From Microbacterium sp. zg-Y818 (GTDB taxonomy: Bacteria > Actinomycetota > Actinomycetes > Actinomycetales > Microbacteriaceae): a stretch of 64,000 bases of DNA. Below are positions 41,413-52,715 of this stretch, in pieces (the stretch's first letter is position 1; the number at the start of each line of letters is the position of its first letter). The position numbers and the translations under genes were made by a program. The notes under the pieces were generated by a model. That model did no database searches and was not told the origin of the DNA. It saw nothing but the letters and a program-made list of their open reading frames with translations. The stretch spans positions 620,001 through 684,000 of the forward strand of contig NZ_CP126741.1 of the NCBI RefSeq assembly GCF_030246905.1, written 5' to 3'.

Positions 41413-44271
41413 ATGCTGCGCCCCCCCGCACGTCCGGCACGCCTTCGCACGAGAGCTGCGGCCGCGGTCGCTTCCGTCATCCTTCTCGTTGCCGGACTGG
41501 TGGTCGCGGTGCCCGCACAGGCTGTGCCGACCGCCGACGCGGACACGTCAAAAGGCATCTCCGCGGCACCCGCGGCACGGGTGGCATCCGGCATCGTCAA
41601 GACCGCCGACCTGTCGAAGTTCCAGCCGGGGAATATCATCTCCGACGCCGTCTTCTACAACTCGGGAACGATGACAGAAGGGCAGATCCAGGCCTTCCTC
41701 AACGCCCAGGTACCAACATGCCGGTCGGGGTATGTGTGCTTGAAGGACAAGACGGACACGACGCGCGCCATCCCCGCGGACCCGATGTGCAACGCGTACG
41801 CCGGGGGAGGCGTCGAGTCGGCCGCCCGGATCCTGTTCAAGGTGGCCCAGGCGTGCGGCATCAACCCCCAGGCGCTTCTCGTGATGCTGCAGAAGGAGCA
41901 GAGCCTCGTCAGAGACACCTGGCCGCTGGATTCGCAGTACAAGATCGCCATGGGACAGGGCTGCCCCGACACCGCGGCGTGCGATTCCCGGTACTTCGGG
42001 TTCTTCAACCAGGTGTACGGGGCGGCGTGGCAGCTCAAGCGCTACGCCAACCCACCCGGAACGAGCAACTACTTCACCTGGTATGCACCGGGAAAGACCT
42101 GGAACGTCCGCTACCACCCGACGGTCGCGTGCGGCTCGTCGCCGGTGTACATCGCGAACCAGGCGACGGCGGCGCTGTACTACTACACGCCCTATCAGCC
42201 CAATGCCGCTGCGCTGCGCGCCGGCTACGGCGAGGGTGATGGCTGCTCCGCGTACGGCAACAGGAACTTTTACCAGTACTTCACCGACTGGTTCGGGTCG
42301 ACTCAGGGATCTGCCAGCACTCTGGTCAAGGTGGGCGTCGACGTCTGGCTGGTCGCCGGCGACCGGCGGTACCACATGCCCTCCACGGTGTACGCGGAGT
42401 ACATCCGGGTGTTCGGGACCGCCGTGGCGACCTCGGCCTCGTACCTCAACCGGTTCACCGACTCCGGACCGGTTTCGCTCTTCGTCCGCAACGCGGCCAG
42501 TGGCGAGATCGCCTATGTCCAGAACGGCCGAACGCACTGGTTCTCCAGCTGTTCCCTGGTGCAGCTCTGGGGAGGGGACTGCGCGAAGCGCGTCGACCTC
42601 ACACCCGAGCAGTTCGCTCGCTTCGAGGCCGGGCCCGCGATGACCGACTACTCGCGAACGGCGGTCACGGGGCTGTATCAGCGCTGGGCCGGCGGGCAGC
42701 TTCGCCCGATTCTCGATGCCGAGTCGGCGCGGCTCGTCAACGGCGGCACGTTGCCGTTCGCTGCCGTCATGCCGGCGAGCGTCCAGGCGGGCGTCCCGAC
42801 AGGACCGACGCTGTTCGCCCCGGCACGAGCGCTGCGCATCGACGGTGGGGCGCAGGTGTACCTCCCCACGAGCGACGGCCGTCTGATCCATGTGCCGAGC
42901 TTCGCCATGATCGCCGACTACGGCATCCCCGGTTCGACCTTCCGTGTTGTGGATCGCGCTCGGACCCAGGGGTACACACCCGCGGGCTCCCTCACCCCCG
43001 TGGCCACCTGCGCGGGCGAGCGCTTCATTGCGGGCTCAGGAAGGCTCACGAGGCTGCCGCAGGGTGCCGGAGGCACACTGCCGGCCACCGAGCTTGATGC
43101 GGCGACGTGCGCGGCCCTCGCCCTGGCCGATACGCCGGCGGGCGGCCAGATCTTCATCGGCGCCATCGGTGCGGACGCGATCCACCACCTCAACGGTGAC
43201 GCGCTGCGGCACGTGCCGAACGTCGAGTTACTGAAGGAGCTGAACGGCGGGGCATTCCCCACGATCCTTCGTGTTTCGCCCGCGAGCTTGGCCGCTCTCC
43301 CGCAGGGGCTGCCGTATCTGCGACCGGGGAGCATGGTCCGGGCGGACGGCGCCAGCACGGTGTACTTCGTCAACGGGGCCTCCCTCCTGCACCTTCCGTC
43401 ATGGGACCTCGCGCGCGCCCTGGGGCTCCCAGCCACGAGCACGGCCGTGTCGGCGGCACAGCTGGCGACGGCGGGGCCGTCTCAGGGGAACCTGACGCCG
43501 TTCGTCACGTGCGCAGCCGAGCTCTACCTCGCCGGTGACGGCGGCCGGTCGCGCGTGTCGTCGGGGGATGCTGAGGGCAACGGGATCTCCGAACTCGCCC
43601 CGTCGGCGTGCGCGCAGATCCCCATACGGGCGACGATCGACGGTCCCGCCTTCGTCACGGACGGTTCCCGCGTGGCGGTGGCGGCCGCAGGCGGCTTCCT
43701 GCGCCTGCAGACGGCCGAGCAGGCGCGCGCGGCCAATGGGGGCCGCGAGCCGCAGCCCCGCCGCATCACCGCAGGCCTGTTCGCCTCGCTGCCCGCCCCC
43801 GGGGCGCTCCCAGCCGTAGGTGCAGTCGTACGCGGGGTGGGGGACGGGACGGTCTATCTGCTCGACGGCGCGAGGCGCGTGGCACTTCCCAATTGGGGCG
43901 TGGGGGACGATCTCGGCATCAGGTCGCGACTGACCGTCCGTCCTGCCGTGGAGATGGCGCTTCATCCTCCGAAGGGGACGCTCTCCCCGCTGGTGGGTTG
44001 CGAAGGTCGGATCTACCTCGCCAGCGGGGGACAGCTGCGCGAGGTGCAACGCGGTGCCGAAGGCGGACTCCGCGTCGAACCGCTCGACACGGCCACCTGC
44101 CGGACGCTGACGTTCGCGACGGCACCGACGCTGGCCGCGCTGCGCATCACCGACGGCACCGGGCCTGTGTATGTGGCTCAAGAAGGCAGCCTCGTCTCCA
44201 CAGACACGACATTCCCGGCGGAGTCCGTCGTGCGGGTCTCGCCGGGCAGCCTGAGCGTCCTTCGGGGTTGA
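41413..44271 (+). CDS. Large secreted protein with N-terminal lysozyme-like region and Cys-pair repeats
   Basis: This 952-residue secreted protein has a basic start, a hydrophobic core (VASVILLVAGLVVAV) and an AQA cleavage site near residue 36. Residues about 65-300 contain a conserved region (FQPGNIISDAVFYNSGTMTE, then ACGINPQALLVMLQKEQSLV) that resembles lysozyme-like or transglycosylase-like folds. The glutamate of KEQSL would suit catalysis, but this is not proven. The rest holds repeats of about 165 residues with lines such as STVYFVNGASLLHLPSW and VTCAAELYLAGDG. Three have a cysteine pair 32-34 residues apart (near 532/565, 698/732 and 862/895), so a disulfide-bonded propeller-like build is possible. 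It sits in the polysaccharide locus. Confidence 0.75.
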   Translation: MLRPPARPARLRTRAAAAVASVILLVAGLVVAVPAQAVPTADADTSKGISAAPAARVASGIVKTADLSKFQPGNIISDAVFYNSGTMTEGQIQAFLNAQVPTCRSGYVCLKDKTDTTRAIPADPMCNAYAGGGVESAARILFKVAQACGINPQALLVMLQKEQSLVRDTWPLDSQYKIAMGQGCPDTAACDSRYFGFFNQVYGAAWQLKRYANPPGTSNYFTWYAPGKTWNVRYHPTVACGSSPVYIANQATAALYYYTPYQPNAAALRAGYGEGDGCSAYGNRNFYQYFTDWFGSTQGSASTLVKVGVDVWLVAGDRRYHMPSTVYAEYIRVFGTAVATSASYLNRFTDSGPVSLFVRNAASGEIAYVQNGRTHWFSSCSLVQLWGGDCAKRVDLTPEQFARFEAGPAMTDYSRTAVTGLYQRWAGGQLRPILDAESARLVNGGTLPFAAVMPASVQAGVPTGPTLFAPARALRIDGGAQVYLPTSDGRLIHVPSFAMIADYGIPGSTFRVVDRARTQGYTPAGSLTPVATCAGERFIAGSGRLTRLPQGAGGTLPATELDAATCAALALADTPAGGQIFIGAIGADAIHHLNGDALRHVPNVELLKELNGGAFPTILRVSPASLAALPQGLPYLRPGSMVRADGASTVYFVNGASLLHLPSWDLARALGLPATSTAVSAAQLATAGPSQGNLTPFVTCAAELYLAGDGGRSRVSSGDAEGNGISELAPSACAQIPIRATIDGPAFVTDGSRVAVAAAGGFLRLQTAEQARAANGGREPQPRRITAGLFASLPAPGALPAVGAVVRGVGDGTVYLLDGARRVALPNWGVGDDLGIRSRLTVRPAVEMALHPPKGTLSPLVGCEGRIYLASGGQLREVQRGAEGGLRVEPLDTATCRTLTFATAPTLAALRITDGTGPVYVAQEGSLVSTDTTFPAESVVRVSPGSLSVLRG

Positions 44272-44321
44272 TGAGGTCCGTCACACGCGACCGCTCAGCG
44301 ATCGCTCGGGGAGCGGCCGGT

Positions 44322-44327
44322 TAGGAT
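44322..44327 (+). promoter_or_regulatory. -10 element TAGGAT upstream of the exporter genes
   Basis: TAGGAT lies 55 bp before the GTG at 44383, so this transcript would have a leader of about 50 nt. The leader contains AGGAAG and a GTAAC. A GTG directly after the box is too close to be a start codon. Confidence 0.45.
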
Positions 44328-44382
44328 CGTGTGGGCGAATGCGCCCGTCGTCTTTCACCCGAATCCAGGAAGCGCGGTAACC

Positions 44383-45252
44383 GTGAGCTCATCGCCGATC
44401 GTCGATCTGCGCGACTACGACACGCCCGGTCGAGGGCGCGGGATCCTCGACGTCTTCCGCAAGCGGTATCTGCTGCGACTGCTTGTGCGCAAGGGCACCG
44501 CCACCCGCTACCGCAATTCGGTGCTCGGGTGGACGTGGTCGTACGTGAAGCCGGCGTCTCAGTTCGTCATCTACTACTTCGTGATGGGCATCATCCTCAA
44601 CGCCCATCGCGACGTGGAGAACTTCGCGATCTATCTGTTCTCCGGTGTGGTGCTGATCAATCTCTTCAACGAGGCCTTCAGTAATGCGACCACCGCGATC
44701 GTCGACAACGGTTCTCTGGTGAAGAAGATCTACCTGCCCAGAGAGCTGTTCCCCGTCTCTGCGATCATCGTCGCCCTCATTCATTTTCTCCCGCAGCTCG
44801 CCATCCTCGCACTCGTCTGCATACTGGTGGGCTGGACGCCGACGCTGGCGGGAATCGGCGCGGCTGTGCTCGGAGTGCTGCTGGTGGTGGCGCTGGCGGT
44901 GGGGCTCGGGCTGTTCTTCAGCGGCATCAACGTGCGGTACCGGGACGCGCAGAACCTCGTGGAGGTCATCCGCATGTTCGCCACCTGGACCTCGCCGGTG
45001 CTCTACATCTGGCCGCTCGTGCGCAACACCATGCCGGACTGGGCATTCAACATCTACATGTCCAACCCGCTGACCATCGGAGTCGAGTTGTTCCACCGAG
45101 GATTCTGGGCGGACACCGTGCAGAATACCCACGGGCTGCCGCCGGGCTTCGCCGTCTACGCCATGATCGCCACTGGGGCCGTCCTCATCTTCCTCACCGC
45201 GGGACAACTGACCTTCCGGCGCTTCGAGCGCACCTTCGCCCAGGACCTGTGA
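44383..45252 (+). CDS. wzm: Polysaccharide ABC exporter permease (Wzm/TagG type)
   Basis: This is the membrane subunit of an ABC-2 type exporter for a lipid-linked glycan. The 289 residues contain a cytoplasmic N-terminus with RKRYLLRLLVRKGTATRYRNSVLGWTWS, the amphipathic gate helix region typical of Wzm/TagG proteins, then six membrane segments. I start at GTG 44383 because the upstream in-frame codons precede the likely transcription start. It is followed by the ATPase gene with 2 nt between them. The substrate is most likely the glycan made by the rhamnose and glycosyltransferase genes around it. Confidence 0.88.
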   Translation: MSSSPIVDLRDYDTPGRGRGILDVFRKRYLLRLLVRKGTATRYRNSVLGWTWSYVKPASQFVIYYFVMGIILNAHRDVENFAIYLFSGVVLINLFNEAFSNATTAIVDNGSLVKKIYLPRELFPVSAIIVALIHFLPQLAILALVCILVGWTPTLAGIGAAVLGVLLVVALAVGLGLFFSGINVRYRDAQNLVEVIRMFATWTSPVLYIWPLVRNTMPDWAFNIYMSNPLTIGVELFHRGFWADTVQNTHGLPPGFAVYAMIATGAVLIFLTAGQLTFRRFERTFAQDL

Positions 45253-45254
45253 TC

Positions 45255-46007
45255 ATGACCAGCGACATCATCTGTGAAACGAAGAACCCACCCGCGATCA
45301 TCGTCGACCACGTCTCAAAGAGCTTCGTCAAGCGAAACGCGCACTCGCTGAAGGAGGCGTTCGTCGGGTGGTTCAAGGGGCGCAACGTACGCTCCGATCA
45401 TTTCCGTGCGCTCGAGGACCTCAGCTTCCAGGTCGGGCAGGGGGAATCCGTCGCGATCCTCGGTCTGAACGGCTCGGGCAAGTCCACCACCCTGAAGCTC
45501 GTGTCGGGGGTGCTCGAGCCCGACGGCGGTCGCGTGTTCACCCGTGGCAGGGTCGCGGGGCTCATCGAGGTCGGGGCCGGGTTCCACCCCGAGCTGTCCG
45601 GCCGGGAGAATGTGTTCCTCAACGCCGCGATCCTCGGCATGACACGACGCGAGACCGAGGAGCGCTTCGACGACATCGTCGCCTTCTCCGAGATCGGAGA
45701 GTTCATCGATCAGGAGGTGAAGCACTATTCGTCGGGGATGTTCATGCGGCTGGCGTTTTCGGTCGCCATCCACGTCGAACTCGACGTCCTGCTCGTGGAC
45801 GAGGTGCTCTCGGTCGGCGACGGTCCGTTCCGAGCCAAGTGCGCGGAGAAGATCAAGGAGCTCACCAGCCAAGGGGTGACGATGCTCGTGGTCAGCCACG
45901 ACATGAACATGATCAGCCAGCTCTGCGAACGAGGCATCGTGATCTCCAAAGGCAAGAAGGTCTTCGACGGCGACGTGTCAAGCGCCATCTCGTTCATGCG
46001 CGGTTGA
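45255..46007 (+). CDS. wzt: Polysaccharide ABC exporter ATP-binding protein (Wzt/TagH type)
   Basis: This is the ATPase partner of the exporter permease. The 250 residues are one ABC domain: Walker A ILGLNGSGKST, the family-specific GRVAGLIEVGAGFHPELSGREN, signature HYSSGMFMRLAFS and Walker B DVLLVDEVLSVGD. The C-terminal carbohydrate-binding domain of O-antigen Wzt proteins is absent, so recognition of a modified chain end is not expected. A GTG at 45249 overlapping the permease stop codon is an alternative start. Its 3' end overlaps the convergent glycosyltransferase gene by 30 bp. Confidence 0.9.
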   Translation: MTSDIICETKNPPAIIVDHVSKSFVKRNAHSLKEAFVGWFKGRNVRSDHFRALEDLSFQVGQGESVAILGLNGSGKSTTLKLVSGVLEPDGGRVFTRGRVAGLIEVGAGFHPELSGRENVFLNAAILGMTRRETEERFDDIVAFSEIGEFIDQEVKHYSSGMFMRLAFSVAIHVELDVLLVDEVLSVGDGPFRAKCAEKIKELTSQGVTMLVVSHDMNMISQLCERGIVISKGKKVFDGDVSSAISFMRG

Positions 46008-47105
46008 TCGGTCGGCCCCGGCCCCGGGTGAATCGGGGTGCGGCCGGACGCGCTGCAGAAGCTGGTCGTAACGGCGCGAGACCCGAAGGGGGTCGCTGTC
46101 GTCGAGGAAGCTCCGGTACGCATCCGGGAGGGTGGCGGCGCGCCGTGAACTGTCGGCGATCGCCTCTGCGAGCGAGACCTCGGATGCTGCGGGATCGAAG
46201 TACCGCACCCATCCGTAGCGGTGGAACTGCTCACGGATGTGAGGGTCTCCGGGGAGGATCACCGGGCGGTGCAGAGACCCCGCGAGGTGGACGCTGCCGG
46301 AGTTGAGAACAGAGCGGTACGGAAGCGCCACCACGTCCGAGGCGGCGACCCACACGCCCAGTTCGTCGGGCGGGGTGAAGGTGAGTTCGGTCACGGCCCG
46401 CACTCCAGCCGGAAGGTTCGCGGTCACCTCCCTCGCAATATGGGGCGCTGCGTGACCGGTGAGTAGCAGTACGGGCTGGCGGCCCATGATGGCGCGTGCT
46501 CGCTCGAGCGCACCGAAGAGGGCGTCCAGGCCCTTGTAGGGGCGGAGGTTGCCGAAGTGCAGCACTGCGAACTGCTCCTCGGTGAGACCGAACACCTCCC
46601 GCGCAAGCCCCCTGTCGGTTCTGGGATAGCACGTCGCGTAGTGGGGGTGGGCGATGCGGTGGGTCTTCTCCGGGTCGAGGAACGCGACGGGGGCCAACAG
46701 TGCCGCGGTGCCGGGCGCCATGATGTGGATCGCGTCTGCACGCGAGGCGAGCAGCCGCAGCAGTTCCTGCTCTTCCCGAGCATGGACCAGCTCATGAGGC
46801 ATGAGATTGTGAACGGTCCACACTATGGCGATCCCCCGACTGTGCAGGGACGTCAGCAGGCGCTCGAAGCGATCGAGGAGCAGCCTGGCTTCGACCGGGC
46901 CCGCTGCCCCCTGCACCACGGGGGCGGTCCAATGCAGGTGGAAGACGTCGCCTGAAGTCAGAGCATCGGAGCGCTCGATCGCTTCTTCGACGGTCAGCGC
47001 CGGCAGGAACCGTGTGCCGTGGGAGGCCGGCACGCGGGACAGGAGGTCCAGGTAAGGATTGTCGTCCCAGGCGGGCAAGACGACGACCGTGCGTGTTGGA
47101 CGCAT
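45978..47105 (-). CDS. GT-B glycosyltransferase (family 4-like)
   Basis: This 375-residue cytoplasmic enzyme transfers a sugar to a lipid-linked glycan or similar acceptor. The N-terminal domain has VVVLPAWDDNPYLDLL and VFHLHWTAPVVQ, with IVWTVHNLMPHE typical of GT4-like proteins. The C-terminal domain has VLHFGNLRPYKGLDALFGAL and the late VVALPYRSVLNSGSVHLAG, where the usual E-x7-E region is altered. Donor and acceptor are unknown. TACAAT lies 6 nt upstream of the ATG. Its end overlaps the exporter ATPase gene on the opposite strand. Confidence 0.83.
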   Translation of the reverse strand: MRPTRTVVVLPAWDDNPYLDLLSRVPASHGTRFLPALTVEEAIERSDALTSGDVFHLHWTAPVVQGAAGPVEARLLLDRFERLLTSLHSRGIAIVWTVHNLMPHELVHAREEQELLRLLASRADAIHIMAPGTAALLAPVAFLDPEKTHRIAHPHYATCYPRTDRGLAREVFGLTEEQFAVLHFGNLRPYKGLDALFGALERARAIMGRQPVLLLTGHAAPHIAREVTANLPAGVRAVTELTFTPPDELGVWVAASDVVALPYRSVLNSGSVHLAGSLHRPVILPGDPHIREQFHRYGWVRYFDPAASEVSLAEAIADSSRRAATLPDAYRSFLDDSDPLRVSRRYDQLLQRVRPHPDSPGAGADRSTAHERDGA

Positions 47106-47111
47106 CGGACG

Positions 47112-47117
47112 ATTGTA
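47112..47117 (-). promoter_or_regulatory. -10 element TACAAT, leaderless start of a glycosyltransferase gene
   Basis: TACAAT on the minus strand is followed by CGTCCG and ATG. It is the closest match to the -10 consensus among the leaderless promoters here. Confidence 0.6.
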
Positions 47118-47148
47118 GGGCCGACCACCGCCCGAGATGAAGGTCTGC

Positions 47149-48057
47149 TCAGCGCCGTCGACGCGTCAGTCTCGACACCCTGTCGCGCACACGGTTCCAG
47201 GTGCTGTTGGCGAGGATCTCCGCACGAATGCCGTTTTCCACGTCCACGAACCGCCGGTCGATGAACTTGGTCAGGTAGAGCACCAGCCCCAGACCCTGCT
47301 CCCGGGCGTAGCTGCGGAACGCGTCGTCGCGCAGCAGCGCGTCGTACCGGGAATGGTCGTTGCGCGCCCCGATGACGCTGTTCGCGTCGGCTCCGGTGTC
47401 ACCTTCACGCTGATGCCAGTACGCGCGCGGCTCGTCTCCCAGATACTCCAGGGCGCCGCGCTGCAGCACCTTCAGATTGAAAGCCCAGTCTCCGATAACG
47501 GGAAGCGAGTCGTCGTAGAGTCCGACCTCTTCGTGCAGGCGGCGACGGTACACGAAGCCGATGGGGACGTACCGGTTGAACAGCAGGGCGTCACTCAGGA
47601 GCACATCCTGCAGCTCGGGCTGGAAGATCTCCCGGCGAACGGCCGTGTAACGGTCGCCCTCGCGCCGCTCCCAGACGATCTCTATCCTTCCCACCACGCC
47701 GTCGCGGTCGGGATTGTCGTCCAGGTAGCGCGTGGCGTCCGCGAGGAAGCGGGGATGCCACGAGTCGTCGTCGTCATGGAGCACGAGCAGGGGAGCGCTC
47801 GTCGCCAGCACGCCCGCGTTGGCGCTCTTCCAGCGGCCTCGCGACTGCTCTGAGTGGATCATCCGCACGCGGGCACGGTGCGCCGGAGCCAGCTCGTCGA
47901 CGAGAGCCTCGACGGGTGCGGGGTCGCCGCCGTCGTTGACGATGACGCACTCCCACTCCGGCATGGTCTGTGCGCTGATGCTCGCCAGCGCGCGCCGCAG
48001 GAAGTGCGGCCGGTCCTTGGTGCGGACGACGACGGCAACCAGCGGGCCGGAGGTCAC
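47149..48057 (-). CDS. Family 2 glycosyltransferase
   Basis: This 302-residue GT-A enzyme has the N-terminal VAVVVRTKDRPHFLRRALASI, CVIVNDGGD and a DDDD stretch (VLHDDDDSWHP) as the metal and nucleotide-sugar site, followed by a long C-terminal part with VYRRRLHEEVGLYDDSLPVIGDW, the acceptor region of rhamnosyl- and glucosyltransferase-like proteins. The GTG start overlaps the stop codon of the UDP-glucose dehydrogenase gene (GTGA), so it ends the rfbA-rfbB-rfbCD-ugd operon. A glucuronosyl or rhamnosyl transfer would suit the operon but is inference. Confidence 0.85.
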   Translation of the reverse strand: MTSGPLVAVVVRTKDRPHFLRRALASISAQTMPEWECVIVNDGGDPAPVEALVDELAPAHRARVRMIHSEQSRGRWKSANAGVLATSAPLLVLHDDDDSWHPRFLADATRYLDDNPDRDGVVGRIEIVWERREGDRYTAVRREIFQPELQDVLLSDALLFNRYVPIGFVYRRRLHEEVGLYDDSLPVIGDWAFNLKVLQRGALEYLGDEPRAYWHQREGDTGADANSVIGARNDHSRYDALLRDDAFRSYAREQGLGLVLYLTKFIDRRFVDVENGIRAEILANSTWNRVRDRVSRLTRRRR

Positions 48058-49364
48058 GGCCGGCCCATGCCGTGGTAGTCCCAGCCGGCGGCGCGCCAGG
48101 CCACGGGGTCGAGGCAGTTGCGGCCGTCGACGATGACGCGGCCGGCGACGAGGGATGCCGCGTGCTCGGGGGAGAGCTCGCGGCGGTACTCGTCCCACTC
48201 GGTGACGACGATGACGGCGTCGGCGCCGCGCAGGGCCTCGTCGCGGTCGGCGACGTAGTTCAGCTGCGGGTGGGCGCGGCGGGCGTTGTCGATGGCTTCG
48301 GGGTCGGTGATGGTGACCCAGGCGCCCAGGCCGTGCAGGCGCACGGCGACGTCGAGGGCGGGGGAGTCGCGGATGTCGTCGGAGTGCGGCTTGAACGCCG
48401 CCCCGAGCACGGTGATGTTCTTCTTGAACACCGACCCGCCCAGGGCCGAGACCACCAGGTCGACGGCGCGGTCGCGGCGGCGCAGGTTGATCGCGTCGAT
48501 CTCGCGCAGGAACGCCACCGACTCGCCGCGGCCGAGCTCTTCGGCGCGGGCGGCGAAGGCGCGGATGTCCTTGGGGAGGCAGCCGCCGCCGAACCCGATG
48601 CCGGCGCCGAGGAACCGGCGGCCGATGCGGGCGTCGTGTCCGATCGCGTCGGCGAGGGTGGTGACGTCCGCTCCGGTGACCTCGGCGATCTCTGCCATCG
48701 CGTTGATGAAGCTGATCTTCGTGGCCAGGAACGCGTTGGCGGCGACCTTCACCAGCTCTGCGGTGGCGTAGTCGGTGACGATGAACGGGGTCCCCTTGGC
48801 CACCGACGGGTGGTACACCTCCCGCAGCACCGCCGCTGCCCGCTCACCGTCGGCGCCGGCGGGCACGCCCGCGACGAGCCGATCGGGGTCGATGGTGTCG
48901 AGCACCGCGAAGCCCTCGCGCAGGAACTCGGGGTTCCACACCAGCGTCGCACCCGTGGGGTGCACGCGCTCGGCCAGGGCCGCCGCGGTGCCGACTGGGA
49001 CGGTGGACTTGCCGGCGACGATGTCGCCCGCGCTCAGGTGCGGGATGAGGGCGTCGATGGCGGCGTTGACGTAGGTGAGGTCGGCGGCGTTGCCGTCTTT
49101 CTGCTGGGGTGTGCCCACGCCGAGGAAGTGCACGGCCGCGCCGCGGGCCGCGGCGATGTCGGTGGTGAACCGCAGCCGACCCGACGCGATGCCCTCGGTC
49201 AGCAGCTCCTGCAGGTCCGGCTCGAAGAACGGCGCCTCACCCCGCGAGAGCGATTCGATCTTGCGCTCGTCGACGTCGATGCCGACCACATCGTGGCCGA
49301 TCGACGCCATCGCCGCCGCGTGGACGGCGCCAAGGTAACCGCAGCCGATGACCGACAGCTTCAT
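48054..49364 (-). CDS. ugd: UDP-glucose 6-dehydrogenase
   Basis: This enzyme oxidises UDP-glucose to UDP-glucuronate with two NAD+. The 436 residues have the N-terminal fold KLSVIGCGYLGAVHAAAMA, the central GKSTVPVGTA, the catalytic cysteine in GIGFGGGCLPKDIRAF and the C-terminal domain with LGAAFKPHSDDIRDSPAL. A GDP-mannose dehydrogenase is the main alternative; the length and motif set fit UDP-glucose better. It overlaps both neighbours by 4 nt within the dTDP-rhamnose operon, so the glycan may contain glucuronic acid as well as rhamnose. Confidence 0.92.
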   Translation of the reverse strand: MKLSVIGCGYLGAVHAAAMASIGHDVVGIDVDERKIESLSRGEAPFFEPDLQELLTEGIASGRLRFTTDIAAARGAAVHFLGVGTPQQKDGNAADLTYVNAAIDALIPHLSAGDIVAGKSTVPVGTAAALAERVHPTGATLVWNPEFLREGFAVLDTIDPDRLVAGVPAGADGERAAAVLREVYHPSVAKGTPFIVTDYATAELVKVAANAFLATKISFINAMAEIAEVTGADVTTLADAIGHDARIGRRFLGAGIGFGGGCLPKDIRAFAARAEELGRGESVAFLREIDAINLRRRDRAVDLVVSALGGSVFKKNITVLGAAFKPHSDDIRDSPALDVAVRLHGLGAWVTITDPEAIDNARRAHPQLNYVADRDEALRGADAVIVVTEWDEYRRELSPEHAASLVAGRVIVDGRNCLDPVAWRAAGWDYHGMGRP

Positions 49365-50778
49365 GTGGATCGCTCCTGGAGATAGGCGGAAAGTGACTGC
49401 TCGACGTCGGCCGGGGCGAATCCGGTGGCCTCGATCTTCGCTGTCTCCAGCAAGCTGTTTCGGGGGCGGGGCGCCACGGGGCCGGCCGCCGACGCGAAGT
49501 AGTCGTCGGTGCTCACGGGGGTCACCCGCGCCGGGTCGTGGCCCGTCAGCGCGAACACCCGTCGGGCGACATCCGCCCACGAGGTCGGCTCGCCTGTGCC
49601 GGTGAGGTTGTATATTCCGTATGCCGCGCGGGTGTCCAGCAGGTGGCGGATGCCGCGCGCGATGTCCGTCGTGAACGTGAGGCGACCGACCTGGTCGCCC
49701 ACGACCTTGGGGTCGATGCCGCGTTCTGCGAGGGAAGCCATGGTCCGCACGAAGTTGCCGCCCTCGCCGATGACCCAGCTGGTGCGCACGATGTAGTGGC
49801 GGGGGGCCGTGGCCACCACGGCATCGCCCGCGGCCTTGGTCTGTCCGTAGACCCCCAGCGGCGCCATCGGGTCGTCTTCGGTGTAGGGCCCGGGCTTGGT
49901 GCCGTCGAAGACGTAGTCGCTCGAGACGTGCACCAGCGTGATGCCGTTGGCCGCGGCGACCCGGGCTAGGGCCCCCACACCCGTCACGTTCGCCGCCCAG
50001 GCATCCGCCCGTCCCTCCGCCGTCTCGGCGAGGTCGACCGCGGTGTAGGCGGCGGCGTTGATGACGGTGTCGTATTCGCGCCAGCGCCGCGCCGACTCCA
50101 GGCCCGGGGCCGTCAGGTCGAGCTCCGCGCGGTCGGCGTACTCGATCTGCGCGGCATCGCCGTACTCGGCCCGGAGCGCGCGGCCGAGCTGTCCGCCGGC
50201 GCCGAGCACCAGGATCTTCTTCGGCGGGACGGGGGTGACGTCGGCCAACCGCGGGTGCGCGGCATCCTTCGCCGAGAGTTCGGCCTCATCGAGCGGGATG
50301 GGCCAGGCGATGGCCGCGGTCTCGTCGGCCAGGTTCAGGAACGTGTACTGCGCGTCGGGGGACCAGTGGTCGTTTACGAGGTACGTGTACGCGGTGTCCG
50401 GCTCGAGGGTCTGGTACGAGTTGCCCACCCCGCGCGGCACGAAGATGGCCTTCGATGGGTCGAGCTCGGCGGTGAAGACCGCGCCGAACGTCGGCCCTTC
50501 GCGGAGGTCCACCCACGCGCCGAAGATGCGGCCGGTGGCGACCGAGACCCACTTGTCCCAGGGCTCGGCGTGGATGCCGCGGGTGGTGCCGACGGCGTCG
50601 TTGAAGGAGATGTTGTTCTGCACCGGCCCGAAGTCGGCAAGCCCCGCCGCGGCCATCTTCTCCCGCTGCCAGTTCTCCTTGAACCACCCGCGGCTGTCGC
50701 CGTGCACGGGCAGATCCCAGATCACCAGCCCCGGGATCGCGGTCTCGGTCGGCCGCAGCTGCTTGCCGTAGTCGGTCA

Positions 50779-50779
<1 letters not shown>
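49361..50779 (-). CDS. rfbCD: Fused dTDP-4-dehydrorhamnose 3,5-epimerase and reductase
   Basis: This one protein carries the last two steps of dTDP-L-rhamnose synthesis. Residues about 1-185 are an RmlC cupin (LVIWDLPVHGDSRGWFKENW, catalytic histidine in TTRGIHAEPW, FVPRGVGNSYQTLE). Residues about 195-472 are an RmlD short-chain reductase (KKILVLGAGGQLGRALRAEY, VINAAAYTAVDLAET, HVSSDYVFDGTK, GVYGQTKAAGD with the YxxxK catalytic pair). In enterobacteria these are separate genes, while fused forms occur in actinobacteria. The GTG start overlaps the rfbB stop by 1 nt, and its own stop overlaps ugd. Confidence 0.92.
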
Positions 50780-52663
<1,884 letters not shown>

Positions 52664-52687
52664 CCTGCCATGTGCGCAGATTAGTCG

Positions 52688-52715
52688 CTGAGCACGGCCC
52701 GGGAGGCGTGCTCAG
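52688..52715 (-). terminator. Hairpin overlapping the epimerase stop codon
   Basis: CTGAGCACG and CGTGCTCAG form a perfect 9-bp stem around a 10-nt GC-rich loop. The stop codon of the leftward epimerase gene lies in the first arm. It separates that operon from rfbA, which is read in the same direction 50 bp further on. Confidence 0.6.

Noticed and set aside
44329..44382. Upstream GTG at 44329 as the start of the exporter permease
   Set aside because: It directly follows the likely -10 box TAGGAT, so the mRNA would begin downstream of it.
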